The notes under the pieces were generated by a model. It was not told where the DNA came from and made no database searches. It saw nothing but the letters and a program-made list of their open reading frames with translations. From Burkholderia cepacia ATCC 25416 (GTDB lineage Bacteria; Pseudomonadota; Gammaproteobacteria; Burkholderiales; Burkholderiaceae): a stretch of DNA of 64,000 bases. The DNA lies in assembly GCF_001411495.1 (NCBI RefSeq), contig NZ_CP012981.1, positions 2,108,001 to 2,172,000 on the forward strand. The letters are read 5' to 3'. A program made the position numbers and the translations under genes. This document shows, piece after piece, positions 36,606 to 47,653 of this stretch (the first letter of the stretch is position 1; each line of letters opens with the position of its first letter).

Positions 36606-38893
36606 ACGCGCAGGACGATACGCTCGAATTCACCGGCGGCCTCGTCGCGCGGCTGCCCGAGCCCGCCGATTTCGGCATCGCGCTCGCGGAAGGTTTCGCG
36701 CGGCGGATCGGCGATCTCGCTCGCCGCGCCGGCGCGCCGGCCGCGGCCGCGCGCTGGGCGGCGCGCGCCGCGTTCGCGACGAGTCGTGCGACGGCAGGCG
36801 GCCACGTGTGCGTCGCGCTCGGCGCGCTCGCGCAGCGCTACGAAACACCGCTCGACGAGGTTCGCGCGGCGCTCGCCGCGAGCGGCGTGGTCGCGTTCGG
36901 CACGCTCGCGCGTGGCGACGAGCGGCCGCTGATCGTCGACCGCCACGACCACCTGTACCTGTCGCGCTATTTCGACTACGAACGGCGGCTCGCCGATGCG
37001 CTCGTCGCGCAGGCCGGTGCGACCGTGCCGGACGAAGGTCTTGCGCCCGACCGGCTGCGCGACAGTCTCGCGCGTTACTTCGGGCCGGCGAACGGCGAAG
37101 TCGACTGGCAGCGCGTCGCGGCGATCGTCGCGCTGACCGGCCGCGTGACGATCGTCAGCGGTGGCCCGGGCACGGGCAAGACGACGACCGTCGTCGGCGT
37201 GCTGGCCTGTCTGCTCGATGCGCATCCGGGGCTGCGCGTCGCGCTGGCCGCGCCGACCGGCAAGGCCGCGCAGCGGATGCAGGAGGCATTGCATGCGCGG
37301 GCCGGCGACCTGCCGCCCGAACTCGCGGCGCGCCTGCCCGATACGTCGTACACGCTGCACCGGCTGCTGGGCGGCGGCGGGGCGGCCGGTTTCCGGCATC
37401 ATCGCGACAATCCGCTGCCGTACGACCTGATCGTCGTCGACGAGGCATCGATGATCGACGTCGCGCTGGCCGCGCATCTGCTCGATGCGCTCGCGCCGGG
37501 CGCGCGGCTCGTGTTGCTCGGCGACAAGGATCAACTGGCCGCGGTCGAGGCGGGTGCCGTATTCGCGGAGCTGAGCGCGCGACCCGCGTTTACCGTCGCG
37601 GCGCGTACGCGCATCGCGCAGGCGCTCGGCATCGACGAGGCGGCATTCGTCGCGGCGTTGCCGGTGCAGGACGAGGCCGCGACCGTGGTCGCGGCCGTTC
37701 CCGCTGCGCATCCGGTTTCCGCTGCGTCCCGCGTCCCGGCGCCGCCATCGGCCACCACACGCAAGCCGGCGTCGCGACGGAAGGCCGATGCGAGACAGGC
37801 ATCGCTCTTCGACGACGAACCGCAGGATGACGAAGTTTCGTCGTCCAACGTCGCGCCGCCGCCGGCCGAAACCGGTGAAGCTGGCGACGCAGGCGAGGCC
37901 TCCGCATGGATCGAGGTCGACGAACTGGCGTGGCTCGACGCCGTCGAACTGCCGCCGTTTGACGCAGGCGACGTGGCGCTTGCGTCGGTCACATCGAACC
38001 CGCCGGGCGAACCCGCCGCCGCGTCCGTAGCGCCCACGCCCGCGCCGGCACCCGCACCGCTCGCCGACTGCGTCGTCTGGCTCGAACGCAACTACCGCTT
38101 CGGTCTCGATTCGCCGATCGGGCGGCTGTCGCTCGCGATCCGCAGCGGCGACGTGCAGGCCGCGCTCGACGCGCTGCCCGCCGACGATTCGGCGGCCGCG
38201 TCGTTCCATGACGATGCGGGCGAGTCGCTCGCGACGTCGACGCTCGAGCGGCTTGCGCGGCGGTTCGGTGCTTACCTCGACGCGTTGCGCGACGCGCTGG
38301 CGGCGCCGGTGCCCGATCCGCTGCCGCTGTTCGACGCGCTCAACCGGTTCCGGATCCTGTGCGCGACCCGCAGCGGCTTGCGCGGCGCGGAGCACGTCAA
38401 TGCGCTCGTGGCCGCGCACGTGCGCCACGCGGCGCGCGTGCCGCTGGCGGTCGGCGCGCACTGGTTCACGGGGCGGCCGATCATGGTGACGCGCAACGAC
38501 TACGCGCTCGGGCTGTTCAACGGCGATATCGGCATTGCGCTGCCCGACGCGCACGGCGTGCTGCGCGTGTGGTTCCGGCGTGCGGACGGCACCGCGCGCG
38601 CGGTGTCGCCGGCCGCGCTGCCGCCGCACGAAACCGCGTTCGCGCTGACGGTCCACAAATCGCAGGGCTCGGAATTCGACGAAGCCGCGCTCGTGCTGCC
38701 GGCATCGTTCGGCCGCGTGCTCACGCGCGAACTCGTCTATACGGCCGTCACGCGTGCCCGCACGCGCGTGCAGGTGATCGGGCCGCGGCGCGTGCTGGCG
38801 CAGGCGGTCGCGACGCGCACGCAGCGCGATTCGGGGCTCGCGGCGCGCGTCGACGAGGCGCTTGCACGGCGCCGCATGGAGGCGTCGCGATGA
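36602..38893 (+). CDS. recD: Exodeoxyribonuclease V alpha subunit RecD, with a large insertion
   Basis: 763 residues, about 150 more than E. coli RecD (about 608). Walker [10 protein letters not shown] lies near 185-193, Walker [12 protein letters not shown] near 279, and the C-terminal UvrD_C_2 motif [21 protein letters not shown] near 680. It is the fast 5'-3' helicase of RecBCD. The excess is an Ala/Pro/Asp/Glu-rich, probably disordered segment at about residues 345-485 between helicase domains. It contains QASLFDD (399-405), which matches the QxxLF sliding-clamp-binding consensus. The start overlaps recB and the stop overlaps arfB. Confidence 0.94.
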   Translation: MNAQDDTLEFTGGLVARLPEPADFGIALAEGFARRIGDLARRAGAPAAAARWAARAAFATSRATAGGHVCVALGALAQRYETPLDEVRAALAASGVVAFGTLARGDERPLIVDRHDHLYLSRYFDYERRLADALVAQAGATVPDEGLAPDRLRDSLARYFGPANGEVDWQRVAAIVALTGRVTIVSGGPGTGKTTTVVGVLACLLDAHPGLRVALAAPTGKAAQRMQEALHARAGDLPPELAARLPDTSYTLHRLLGGGGAAGFRHHRDNPLPYDLIVVDEASMIDVALAAHLLDALAPGARLVLLGDKDQLAAVEAGAVFAELSARPAFTVAARTRIAQALGIDEAAFVAALPVQDEAATVVAAVPAAHPVSAASRVPAPPSATTRKPASRRKADARQASLFDDEPQDDEVSSSNVAPPPAETGEAGDAGEASAWIEVDELAWLDAVELPPFDAGDVALASVTSNPPGEPAAASVAPTPAPAPAPLADCVVWLERNYRFGLDSPIGRLSLAIRSGDVQAALDALPADDSAAASFHDDAGESLATSTLERLARRFGAYLDALRDALAAPVPDPLPLFDALNRFRILCATRSGLRGAEHVNALVAAHVRHAARVPLAVGAHWFTGRPIMVTRNDYALGLFNGDIGIALPDAHGVLRVWFRRADGTARAVSPAALPPHETAFALTVHKSQGSEFDEAALVLPASFGRVLTRELVYTAVTRARTRVQVIGPRRVLAQAVATRTQRDSGLAARVDEALARRRMEASR

Positions 38894-39294
38894 TGATCCG
38901 CTATACGCTCGATCCGGCCGAGGTCGAATGGACGGCCGTGCGCGCGCAAGGCGCCGGCGGGCAGAATGTGAACAAGGTGTCGAGCGCGATCCACCTGCGC
39001 TTCGACATCCGTGCGTCGTCGTTGCCGCCTGTCATCAAGGAGCGGCTTCTCGCGCTGTCCGACCAGCGCATCACGCGCGACGGCATCGTCGTGATCAAGT
39101 CGCAGGAATACCGCACCCAGGAGAAAAACCGCGAGGCCGCGCTGGCGCGCCTCGATGCATTGATCGCCGGCGTTGCGTTCACGCCGCGCGCGCGGGTCGC
39201 CACGCGGCCGACGCGCGCGTCGAAGGAGCGGCGGCTCGAGCACAAGTCGCGCCGCAGCGCGGTGAAGTCGGGAAGAGGGAAGGTGATCGACTGA
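38890..39294 (+). CDS. arfB: Alternative ribosome-rescue peptidyl-tRNA hydrolase ArfB (YaeJ)
   Basis: 134 residues. The release-factor catalytic motif GAGGQNVNK lies near residues 21-29, and the basic C-terminal tail ([21 protein letters not shown]) is what inserts into the empty mRNA channel of stalled ribosomes. It hydrolyses peptidyl-tRNA on non-stop complexes. The ATG overlaps the recD stop (ATGA), so it is the fourth gene of the recCBD operon; a second ATG follows immediately at 38893. The link between DNA repair and ribosome rescue is positional only. Confidence 0.92.
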   Translation: MMIRYTLDPAEVEWTAVRAQGAGGQNVNKVSSAIHLRFDIRASSLPPVIKERLLALSDQRITRDGIVVIKSQEYRTQEKNREAALARLDALIAGVAFTPRARVATRPTRASKERRLEHKSRRSAVKSGRGKVID

Positions 39295-39352
39295 CGAATG
39301 GTCGGGCGGACGAGCCGCGGGTGCGACAGCCGGGCGCCCGCACCCGCGCCGG

Positions 39353-40633
39353 TTACCGCATCACGGTCCCGGCGCTGTCGAGTACGAAGTCGACGCAGAA
39401 CACGACGAGCCGGCTCTGCGCGCGGATCGCGACGGCGGCCGTATAGCAGTCGCGGCCTTCCGTCAGCGAGAAATGCGGGCCCATCAGCGCGACGCGTCCG
39501 GGCGCGGCGATCGCGCGCTGGAAATACGGGCGCCGCGACCAGTTGCTGTGGGTCTCCGGAAAGAGCGGTGCGAGGCGGGTGACGCCGGCCTGGCCGTCGT
39601 CGGCGGGCGCGCCGATCGACGGCAGGAACTGCTCGCCGGTTTCGTCGGTGACGAACACGCGGCGGGCGGCCGGCACCGCGAACACGCGATGCGCGGCGTC
39701 CTGCAGGTTGCCGCTCGCGGAAAACGCGGCCGCGCCGGTCAGCACGAGCCGCTCGATCGCGTCGAAGCCCGGCTGCTCGGCGACGACCGGCGTGTGCCGG
39801 CGGGCGATGAAGCGCTGCCACGCGGCGTCGAGCATCGCGGGTGCTGCCGCGCTGGCATGGGCGATCGATGCGTCGGGCTGGCCGAACTGGAAACCCTGCA
39901 CGAAATCGATGTCGGCTTCCATCAGCGCCTGCAGCGAATCGTCGTTCTCGACGCCCTCGGCGAGCACCATCGCGCCGGCCTGGTGCAGCATCGACACGAG
40001 GTGATGCATGATGCGGCGATCGTCGGCCGAACCGGTCGAACGTTCGACGAGCGAGCGATCGAGCTTGACGATGTCGGGGCGCGCGCGCCACACGCGGTCG
40101 AAGTTCGAGAATCCGGTGCCGAAATCGTCGATCGCGATCAGGAAGTCGCGATGCTGGATCATGTCGATCGTGCGGGCGAGCGCAGCTTCGTCGCGCGACG
40201 GCTGTTCGACGACCTCCAGCACGATGCGGTTCGGCGGCAGCGCGAAATGCCGGCACAGCGCCTCGACGAATTCGCGCTGCACGAGGCCCGAGTCGAGCAC
40301 GCGCGGCGTGACGTTCAGGAACAGCCAGCCGTCGCCGATGCCCTGAGCGACGAAGTTGGCCGTATGCAGGCAGCGCGCGAGCCGGTCGAGCAGCAGCGCG
40401 TCGGCGTCGGCGCGCGTCTTGTCGAACAGGGCGGCGGGCGAGATCAGTGCGCCGTTCGCGTCGACGACGCGCAGCAGCGCCTCGTAACCGACGACCCGCT
40501 TGTGCGTGATCGACAGCACGGGCTGGAACACGCTGCGCAGCGTCGTGGTGCGATAGGTGGCGACCCAGCCGCCGGGCGTCGGCGTGAGACGGTCGAGCAG
40601 GGAGTCGAGCGAGAGGTCGCGGGCGGGCTTCAT
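39353..40633 (-). CDS. EAL-domain c-di-GMP phosphodiesterase with C-terminal sensor-like domain
   Basis: 426 residues from the ATG at 40633 (a GTG at 40696 would add 21 residues; neither has a strong ribosome-binding site). The EAL domain occupies about residues 30-255 with intact catalytic motifs: YEALLRV, NVTPRVLD, LEVVEQ, DDFGTGFSNFD, KLDRSLVE and AEGVEN, then QGFQFGQP. The C-terminal 160 residues resemble a PDC/Cache-like sensor fold (YFQRAIAAPGRVALMGPHFS), an unusual order because sensors usually precede EAL. There is no GGDEF domain. Expected to hydrolyse c-di-GMP in the cytoplasm. Confidence 0.85.
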   Translation of the reverse strand: MKPARDLSLDSLLDRLTPTPGGWVATYRTTTLRSVFQPVLSITHKRVVGYEALLRVVDANGALISPAALFDKTRADADALLLDRLARCLHTANFVAQGIGDGWLFLNVTPRVLDSGLVQREFVEALCRHFALPPNRIVLEVVEQPSRDEAALARTIDMIQHRDFLIAIDDFGTGFSNFDRVWRARPDIVKLDRSLVERSTGSADDRRIMHHLVSMLHQAGAMVLAEGVENDDSLQALMEADIDFVQGFQFGQPDASIAHASAAAPAMLDAAWQRFIARRHTPVVAEQPGFDAIERLVLTGAAAFSASGNLQDAAHRVFAVPAARRVFVTDETGEQFLPSIGAPADDGQAGVTRLAPLFPETHSNWSRRPYFQRAIAAPGRVALMGPHFSLTEGRDCYTAAVAIRAQSRLVVFCVDFVLDSAGTVMR

Positions 40634-40696
40634 GTCAACGGAGCCCGGGGGCGAGCGGCGGGGCGGTAGCGCGCCGCCGCGCTGAAGCGGTCGCAC

Positions 40697-41096
40697 GCGC
40701 CGGCGGACGCGAAAGGACGTGAGACATCGAGGCCGCCTTCTGCGGGTAAGTGTTCGGAGTGTAACGGGAATGGGGCCGCTCGCGTATCAGGGAAACTCCA
40801 GACGCACGCGGGTATGCGGCTGCGGCCGGCGCCGCCCGCATGCGTGCCGCGCATGACCGCCGCGGCGCGAAGGGCGCCGCCGCCGCACATGACAACCCGG
40901 CGGCATGGTGAGCATGGTGCGCACGATGAGGCGAGGCGGGCAATCCCGGCGGCCGGCAGGGCCGCGAGCGCATGTCGCCGTCAGACGAATGCCGGCGGCG
41001 CTGCGTCACCCTCCACGGCGACGCGGAGAACAGCCGGCACCCGGTCGGAAGGCATCACGGCCCGGCCGATGGCGATACGTGCACCCGAATGAATCG
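40697..41096. other. 400-bp intergenic stretch without a gene
   Basis: It lies between the EAL gene and the DMT transporter gene, both on the minus strand. I see no credible reading frame, no family similarity and no strong hairpin. It presumably holds the promoter of the EAL gene. Confidence 0.5.
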
Positions 41097-42023
41097 TCAG
41101 GTCGCTTCGCCGCTGCGCGGCCGGATCCCGGGAATCCGCTTGATCACGCCGGTCGCGAGCGCGGTGCCGACGAGCACGATCGCGCAGCCTTCGATCATCA
41201 CGGCCGACACGTGTTCGCCGAGGAACAGCGCGCCCCACAGCAGGCCGAACACCGGAATCACGAACGTCACGGTGATGGCGCGGGCGGGGCCGACATGCGC
41301 GATCAGGTAGAAGTAGATGAAATACGCGATGCCCGTGCAGGCGACGCCGAGCGCGAGCACCGAGCCCCACGCGTGCGCGCTGACCGGCGCGGCCGGCCAG
41401 GTGGCGATCGCGAACGGCAGCAGCAGGACGGTCGAGCCGATCATGCTGCCGGTCGCGTTGACGAGCGGATCGACGCCGGTCAGCTTGCGCTTCGTGTAAT
41501 TGGCCGCGATGCCGTACAGCAGCGTCGCGCCGAGTGCCGCGGCGGCGGCGAGCGCGGTCGCGGCGGCGCCCGTTTCGCCATGCGCATTCGCGATCTGGTT
41601 CCACACGAGCGTGAGCACGCCGGCGAACCCGATCACGAGGCCGAGCGCACGCGGCAGCGACAGCTTGTCCTTCAGCCACAGGTAGGCCACGAGCGCGCCC
41701 CAGAGCGGCGTCGTCGCGTTGATCACCGACGTCACGCCGGCCGACAGCGTCAGCTCGGCGAACGCGAACAGGCAGAACGGGATGCCCGAGTTCAGTGCGC
41801 CGACGACGAACAACGGCCACGCGTGACGGCGCAGCCGGGTGCCGAGATCGGCGGGTTTGAAGCGCGTCAGCGCGAAGCCGGCGAGAAACAGCGCGCCGAT
41901 ACCGACCCGCAACGCCATCAGCGGCGCCACGCCGAGATCGACGACGCCGATCCGGATAAACAGGAACGACGCACCCCACAGGGCAGCGAGCACGGTCAGC
42001 AGAAGGGCGTTCTTGGGCGACAT
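41097..42023 (-). CDS. EamA/DMT-superfamily transporter
   Basis: 308 residues with ten TM helices in two EamA repeats. The first begins LTVLAALWGASFLFIRIGV and the second LGATLLYGIAANYTKRKL; the motif VISVFGLLWGALFLGEHVS-like FVIPVFGLLWGALFLGEHVS marks the end of repeat two. Such proteins export amino acids or other small metabolites, and the substrate is unknown. It stands alone between intergenic regions. Confidence 0.85.
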   Translation of the reverse strand: MSPKNALLLTVLAALWGASFLFIRIGVVDLGVAPLMALRVGIGALFLAGFALTRFKPADLGTRLRRHAWPLFVVGALNSGIPFCLFAFAELTLSAGVTSVINATTPLWGALVAYLWLKDKLSLPRALGLVIGFAGVLTLVWNQIANAHGETGAAATALAAAAALGATLLYGIAANYTKRKLTGVDPLVNATGSMIGSTVLLLPFAIATWPAAPVSAHAWGSVLALGVACTGIAYFIYFYLIAHVGPARAITVTFVIPVFGLLWGALFLGEHVSAVMIEGCAIVLVGTALATGVIKRIPGIRPRSGEAT

Positions 42024-42126
42024 CGAGTGTGAAGGGCGGGGAAGGGATGCGGGAATCTTACACCCCGTTACCAGGCCGTCGTTTCACGTTTCGATGAAAT
42101 GGCAAGAAACGGGAATGTCGCCGGTT

Positions 42127-42153
42127 GCCGGCACGCGATGGCCGCGTGCCGGC
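42127..42153. terminator. 11-bp hairpin after the Tyr-rich lipoprotein
   Basis: GCCGGCACGCG and CGCGTGCCGGC are perfect inverted repeats around ATGGC, 13 bases beyond the lipoprotein stop. No T-run, so a probable rather than certain terminator. Confidence 0.5.
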
Positions 42154-42165
42154 GGTCGAGCCCGG

Positions 42166-42414
42166 TCAGTGATGGCGCCAGCCGCCGTGTCCGCCGCGTC
42201 CGCCGAAGCCGAAATTGAGCGATACCGCCGGTCCCCAATAGCCGCCCCATGCGGGCGCGTAGGCAGGTGCCGGATAGTAATAGGCGGGGCCCGGATCGAC
42301 ATAGACCGGGGCCGGTGCAGCCGTGTAATAGCCGCCGGGATAATAGCCGTACGGGTAGTAGCAGCCGGCGAGCGTCACGCAGGCGAGCGCCGCGGCGACG
42401 AGGGTCCTGTTCAT
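42166..42414 (-). CDS. Small Tyr/Pro/Gly-rich lipoprotein
   Basis: 82 residues. The signal peptide ends in the lipobox LAGC (Cys18). The mature part is low complexity: YYPYGYYPGGYY-type Tyr/Pro/Gly sequence, then WGPAVSLNFGFGGRGGHGG ending in HH. Such proteins are common in Burkholderia and related genera and are placed in the outer membrane or periplasm, but have no known function. It is read in the same direction as the Gly-zipper lipoprotein further upstream, with about 190 bases and a hairpin between them. Confidence 0.75.
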   Translation of the reverse strand: MNRTLVAAALACVTLAGCYYPYGYYPGGYYTAAPAPVYVDPGPAYYYPAPAYAPAWGGYWGPAVSLNFGFGGRGGHGGWRHH

Positions 42415-42543
42415 GATGTCTCTCCGGCGGAGCCGGCAATCGGCAGATGCTTAAGCTTAGGCCGCGCGCCGATGACACGGTGTGCAAAACGGTAACGGAT
42501 CATTTCCGCACGGGCTGCCGGCCACGTTGCGGCGCCGCATGCG

Positions 42544-42575
42544 AAAACGGCGCTTCCGCACCGCGAAAACGCCGT
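42544..42575 (-). terminator. Hairpin after the Gly-zipper lipoprotein
   Basis: ACGGCG (42547-42552) pairs with CGCCGT (42570-42575); on the minus strand TTTT follows. A weak intrinsic terminator for the gene ending at 42609. Confidence 0.4.
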
Positions 42576-42608
42576 CTGGCCGACTGTCGCGGCGCGCTGC
42601 GCCGCCTT

Positions 42609-42821
42609 TTACTTGCCGACCTGGTTGCCGATGATGCCGCCGGCCGCTGCGCCGCCGAGCGTCGACAGCGCGCTGCCGCCGATCGCCGCGCCGGCAACGC
42701 CGCCGACACCTGCACCGATTGCCGTATCGCGCTGGCGTCGTGACATCGAATCGCAGGCCGACAGGCTGGCCACCGTCGCGACGAGCAGAGCGCATACCCC
42801 AAAACGCCGAATCGAGTTCAT
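42609..42821 (-). CDS. Glycine-zipper 2TM lipoprotein
   Basis: 70 residues. The signal peptide ends in SLSAC (lipobox). The mature sequence contains the glycine zipper GAGVGGVAGAAIGG followed by GGAAAGGIIGNQVGK, the YMGG/Gly-zipper_2TM pattern of SlyB/OsmB-like outer-membrane lipoproteins linked to envelope stability. The ATG at 42821 is preceded by AGGA; a longer open frame upstream lacks a signal peptide. Confidence 0.8.
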   Translation of the reverse strand: MNSIRRFGVCALLVATVASLSACDSMSRRQRDTAIGAGVGGVAGAAIGGSALSTLGGAAAGGIIGNQVGK

Positions 42822-42992
42822 GATCGTTGTCCTTGTGGTAGTGAACGGAGGTCGCGCGACCGGCTGGCGACCGCGCATGACCCCAATCTACGCGCCGTCC
42901 CATGGGGCTGCTGTAAGGACTTGTTAAGGCTCGGGCGGTTTCGTAATCATTTGTTTCCCTCGCGCCGGCAGGCACGCGGTGTGCACACGCAC

Positions 42993-43018
42993 AAAAAAGC
43001 CCGCTCGAAAGCGGGCTT
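42993..43018 (-). terminator. Terminator of thiC
   Basis: A 9-bp stem (AAGCCCGCT / AGCGGGCTT) with a UUCG-type loop on the minus strand, followed by six T residues. It lies about 55 bases after the thiC stop. Confidence 0.9.
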
Positions 43019-43070
43019 GCGCAGCGCCGAAGCGCGAGACGCGGCGGTCCGGGCGGACCGCCGCGCGTGC

Positions 43071-45240
<2,170 letters not shown>

Positions 45241-45512
45241 CAGCGCACACGATACACTGGCTTCGCGGCGGTTTCAACCGGGAGAGAATCGGCTGCCCCG
45301 GTGCGGCCGCAGCATGGCGGGCGGTGCGATGGCCCGTCGAAATGGCAGCGCGCGTCGCCGCCGCATGGCCCCACGGCTTGGCCGGCCGGGGTGAAGCGGT
45401 GCAACATGGCGCGCTTTCGCGCAACCTCAAAAAATTTTTTCGCAGCGGCTGTCATTTCCCGCGACGTCGTCCGTCTATTCGGCTCCTTAAACCCATGTGT
45501 TGGAGAGATGTC
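45241..45512. promoter_or_regulatory. Divergent promoter region of thiC and the Met-rich protein
   Basis: No gene. It contains the palindromic A-tract AAAAAATTTTTT at 45429-45440, about 75 bases before the Met-rich protein start, likely bent DNA upstream of its promoter. A confident -35/-10 pair is not visible, which would fit an alternative sigma factor. Confidence 0.4.
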
Positions 45513-45788
45513 ATGAAAAAAGTACTGATCGCCGCTTGCGTCGCCGCTATCGCCACGATTGCCACGGGCGCGTATGCGCAGAACGACGCGATGTCGCAGC
45601 CGGGTTCGTCGATGTCGAAGGACGCGATGGGTCACGACGCGATGGCCAAGGATGCAATGGGCCATGACGCGATGAAGAAGGACGGCATGAAGAAGCATGC
45701 GATGAAGAAAGACGCGATGAAGAAGGACGCGATGTCGCACGACGAGATGGGCAAGCCGTCGGGCGACAAGATGGCGCCGTCGAACTGA
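45513..45788 (+). CDS. Met-rich secreted protein with MxKDx pentapeptide repeats (MrpX-like)
   Basis: 91 residues: a Sec signal peptide (cleavage after AYA, residue 22) and a mature part of about 69 residues with 12 methionines, mostly in DAM/KKDAM/HDAM units, no cysteine, and many Lys/Asp/His. This is the pentapeptide MxKDx family. Similar Met-rich periplasmic peptides next to YedY-type molybdoenzymes (MrpX in Azospira) act as sacrificial targets for hypochlorite and are repaired by methionine sulfoxide reduction. The next two genes supply exactly such partners. GGAGAG precedes the ATG. Metal binding through Met/His is an alternative role. Confidence 0.8.
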   Translation: MKKVLIAACVAAIATIATGAYAQNDAMSQPGSSMSKDAMGHDAMAKDAMGHDAMKKDGMKKHAMKKDAMKKDAMSHDEMGKPSGDKMAPSN

Positions 45789-45880
45789 CGGAGGCGGACG
45801 CGGCGCGGCCGGCGCGTGCGTCGCACGGCGGCCGCCCGCATCGCATCCTGTCTCGTCGACTCATTCCCGGAGTCTTCATC

Positions 45881-46513
45881 ATGCAAACCGTTCCCGCTAC
45901 CGGGCGCGCGACCGCCACGCCGCCCGCGCGCCCGATTCATCCGCTGTGGGTGCGCGCGAGCCACTGGCTCAATGCGCTCGCGGCGATCCTGATGGTGCTG
46001 TCCGGCTGGCGCATCTACGACGCGTCGCCGATCTATCCGCCGTTCGTGTTTCCGCACGGCATCACGCTGGGCGGCTGGCTCGGCGGCGCGCTGCAATGGC
46101 ATTTCGCGGCAATGTGGCTGCTGGTCGGCAACGGGCTGTTCTACCTCGCGATGTCGATCGCGACGGGGCGCCTCGCGCGCAAGATGCTGCCGGTCACGCC
46201 GGCGTCGATATGGCGCGACGTGCGTGCCGCGCTGGGCGGACGGCTGTCGCACGACGACCTGAGCGTCTACAACGCGGTGCAGCGTGCCGCTTACCTGACC
46301 GCGATCGTCGATCTCGTCGTGCTGGTGCTGTCGGGGCTCACGATCTGGAAATCCGTGCAATTCCCGCTGCTGCGCGAATTGTTCGGCGGCTACGACAACG
46401 CGCGTGTCGTGCACTTCTGGGCGATGTCGCTCCTCGTCGCATTCGTTGTCGTTCACGTCGCGATGGCGCTGCTGGTGCCGCGCTCGCTGCTCGCGATGCT
46501 GCGCGGCCGCTGA
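45881..46513 (+). CDS. Cytochrome b561-type membrane subunit
   Basis: 210 residues with about four TM helices and conserved histidines for two b hemes: WVRASHWLNAL (TM1), WHFAAMWLLVGNGLFY (TM2) and VVHFWAMSLLVAFVVVHVAMALL (last TM). It belongs to the prokaryotic cytochrome b561 / Ni-Fe-hydrogenase b-subunit family, which passes electrons from quinol to a periplasmic partner. The obvious partner is the molybdoenzyme encoded 29 bases downstream. Starts 92 bases after the Met-rich protein gene. Confidence 0.88.
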   Translation: MQTVPATGRATATPPARPIHPLWVRASHWLNALAAILMVLSGWRIYDASPIYPPFVFPHGITLGGWLGGALQWHFAAMWLLVGNGLFYLAMSIATGRLARKMLPVTPASIWRDVRAALGGRLSHDDLSVYNAVQRAAYLTAIVDLVVLVLSGLTIWKSVQFPLLRELFGGYDNARVVHFWAMSLLVAFVVVHVAMALLVPRSLLAMLRGR

Positions 46514-46542
46514 CCCGCGAGCCGCGGGCGAAGGAAATCATC

Positions 46543-47331
46543 ATGTCGGAATCCGAATACAAGCGCGAGGGTTCGCGCTGGACGCTCGACCGGAAGTCGC
46601 TCGAGCTGGACGTGCGCCGCGAGCTCGAGATGCCGTCGCGGCGCCTCTTCAACCGGCGCATCCTGACGCTCGGCGGCCTGACGATGCTGACCGGCTGCAC
46701 GTTGAAGGACGACGCGTCGGTCAACACGTTCCTCGAGACGGTGTCGCGCATGAACGACCGCGTGCAGGCGTGGCTGTTCAGCGGCGAACGGCTCGCACCG
46801 ACCTACACCGAAGCCGACATCACGCGACCGTTCCCGTTCAACGCGTATTACGGGATCGACGACGTGCCGCACGTCGATGCGTCGACGTACCGGCTCGTGC
46901 TGTCCGGCCGCGTGACGGGCAAGCGCGTGTGGACGCTCGACGAACTGTATGCGCTGCCGCACGCGGAGCAGATCACGCGACATATCTGCGTGGAAGGGTG
47001 GAGCGCGATCGGCCGCTGGGGCGGCACGCCGTTCGGCGCGTTTCTCGCACGGGCCGGCGCCGATACACGGGCGAAGTACGTGGGCTTCAAGTGCGCGGAC
47101 GACTACTACGAGAGCATCGACATGCCGACCGCGCTGCATCCGCAGACGCTGCTCGCGTTCGACTACGACGGCCGCCGGCTGCCGCCGGAATTCGGCTTCC
47201 CGATGAAGCTGCGGATGCCGACCAAGCTCGGCTACAAGAACCCGAAGCACATCATGGAAATCTTCGTGACCGATACGTATCCGGGCGGCTATTGGGTCGA
47301 TCAGGGGTACAACTGGTTCGGCGGATCGTGA
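46543..47331 (+). CDS. Periplasmic molybdopterin oxidoreductase, YedY/MsrP-like
   Basis: 262 residues of the sulfite-oxidase/YedY fold. The molybdenum-binding cysteine is Cys149 in RHICVEGWSAIGRWGG, matching CVEAWS of E. coli MsrP. The N-terminus has a twin-arginine-type signal (RRLFNRRILTLGGLTML) ending at LTGC, so a Tat-exported lipoprotein is possible. C-terminal blocks FPMKLRMPTKLGYKNPKHI and YPGGYWVDQGYNWF fit the family. By analogy it would reduce protein methionine sulfoxide with electrons from the cytochrome b561 just upstream. AAGGA precedes the ATG. A start further upstream would overlap the cytochrome gene and is rejected. Confidence 0.88.
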   Translation: MSESEYKREGSRWTLDRKSLELDVRRELEMPSRRLFNRRILTLGGLTMLTGCTLKDDASVNTFLETVSRMNDRVQAWLFSGERLAPTYTEADITRPFPFNAYYGIDDVPHVDASTYRLVLSGRVTGKRVWTLDELYALPHAEQITRHICVEGWSAIGRWGGTPFGAFLARAGADTRAKYVGFKCADDYYESIDMPTALHPQTLLAFDYDGRRLPPEFGFPMKLRMPTKLGYKNPKHIMEIFVTDTYPGGYWVDQGYNWFGGS

Positions 47332-47371
47332 GCGGTGCGTGGCATGCGGTGGCGGCGCGTGCCGCGATGCA

Positions 47372-47653
47372 TCACGCGGATTCACGCACCTGGAGGTCGA
47401 CGCGCAGGCCGACAGCCGCCGCCATGTTGACGAGCGCGTCGAGCCCGAACAGGTTGATCTTGCCGCGCAGCAGGTCGGAGACGCGCGGCTGCGTGACACC
47501 CAGCTGTTTCGCGGCCTGGGCCTGGCTGAGTTCGAGTTGCGCGATGCGCTGCTTGAGCGCGATCATCAGTTCGGAGCGCAGCTTCATGTTCTCGGCTTCG
47601 GCCGGCTGGCCTTCGATCGCGTCCCAGACGCTCTCGTAACGTTCGTTGGTCAT
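47372..47653 (-). CDS. higA: XRE-family antitoxin, HigA-like
   Basis: 93 residues. A helix-turn-helix (about residues 42-75) contains LSQAQAAKQLGVTQPRVSDLLRG, the HigA/Xre pattern with the conserved KINLFGLDALVNMA following. It neutralises the adjacent toxin and represses the operon. GGAGAGG lies seven bases before the ATG at 47653, which overlaps the toxin stop codon (ATGA), so the order is toxin first, as in HigBA-type modules. Confidence 0.88.
   Translation of the reverse strand: MTNERYESVWDAIEGQPAEAENMKLRSELMIALKQRIAQLELSQAQAAKQLGVTQPRVSDLLRGKINLFGLDALVNMAAAVGLRVDLQVRESA

Noticed and set aside
42127..42153. Possible dispersed repeat (REP-like) after the lipoprotein
   Set aside because: No second copy was seen in the window; a terminator hairpin is sufficient explanation.
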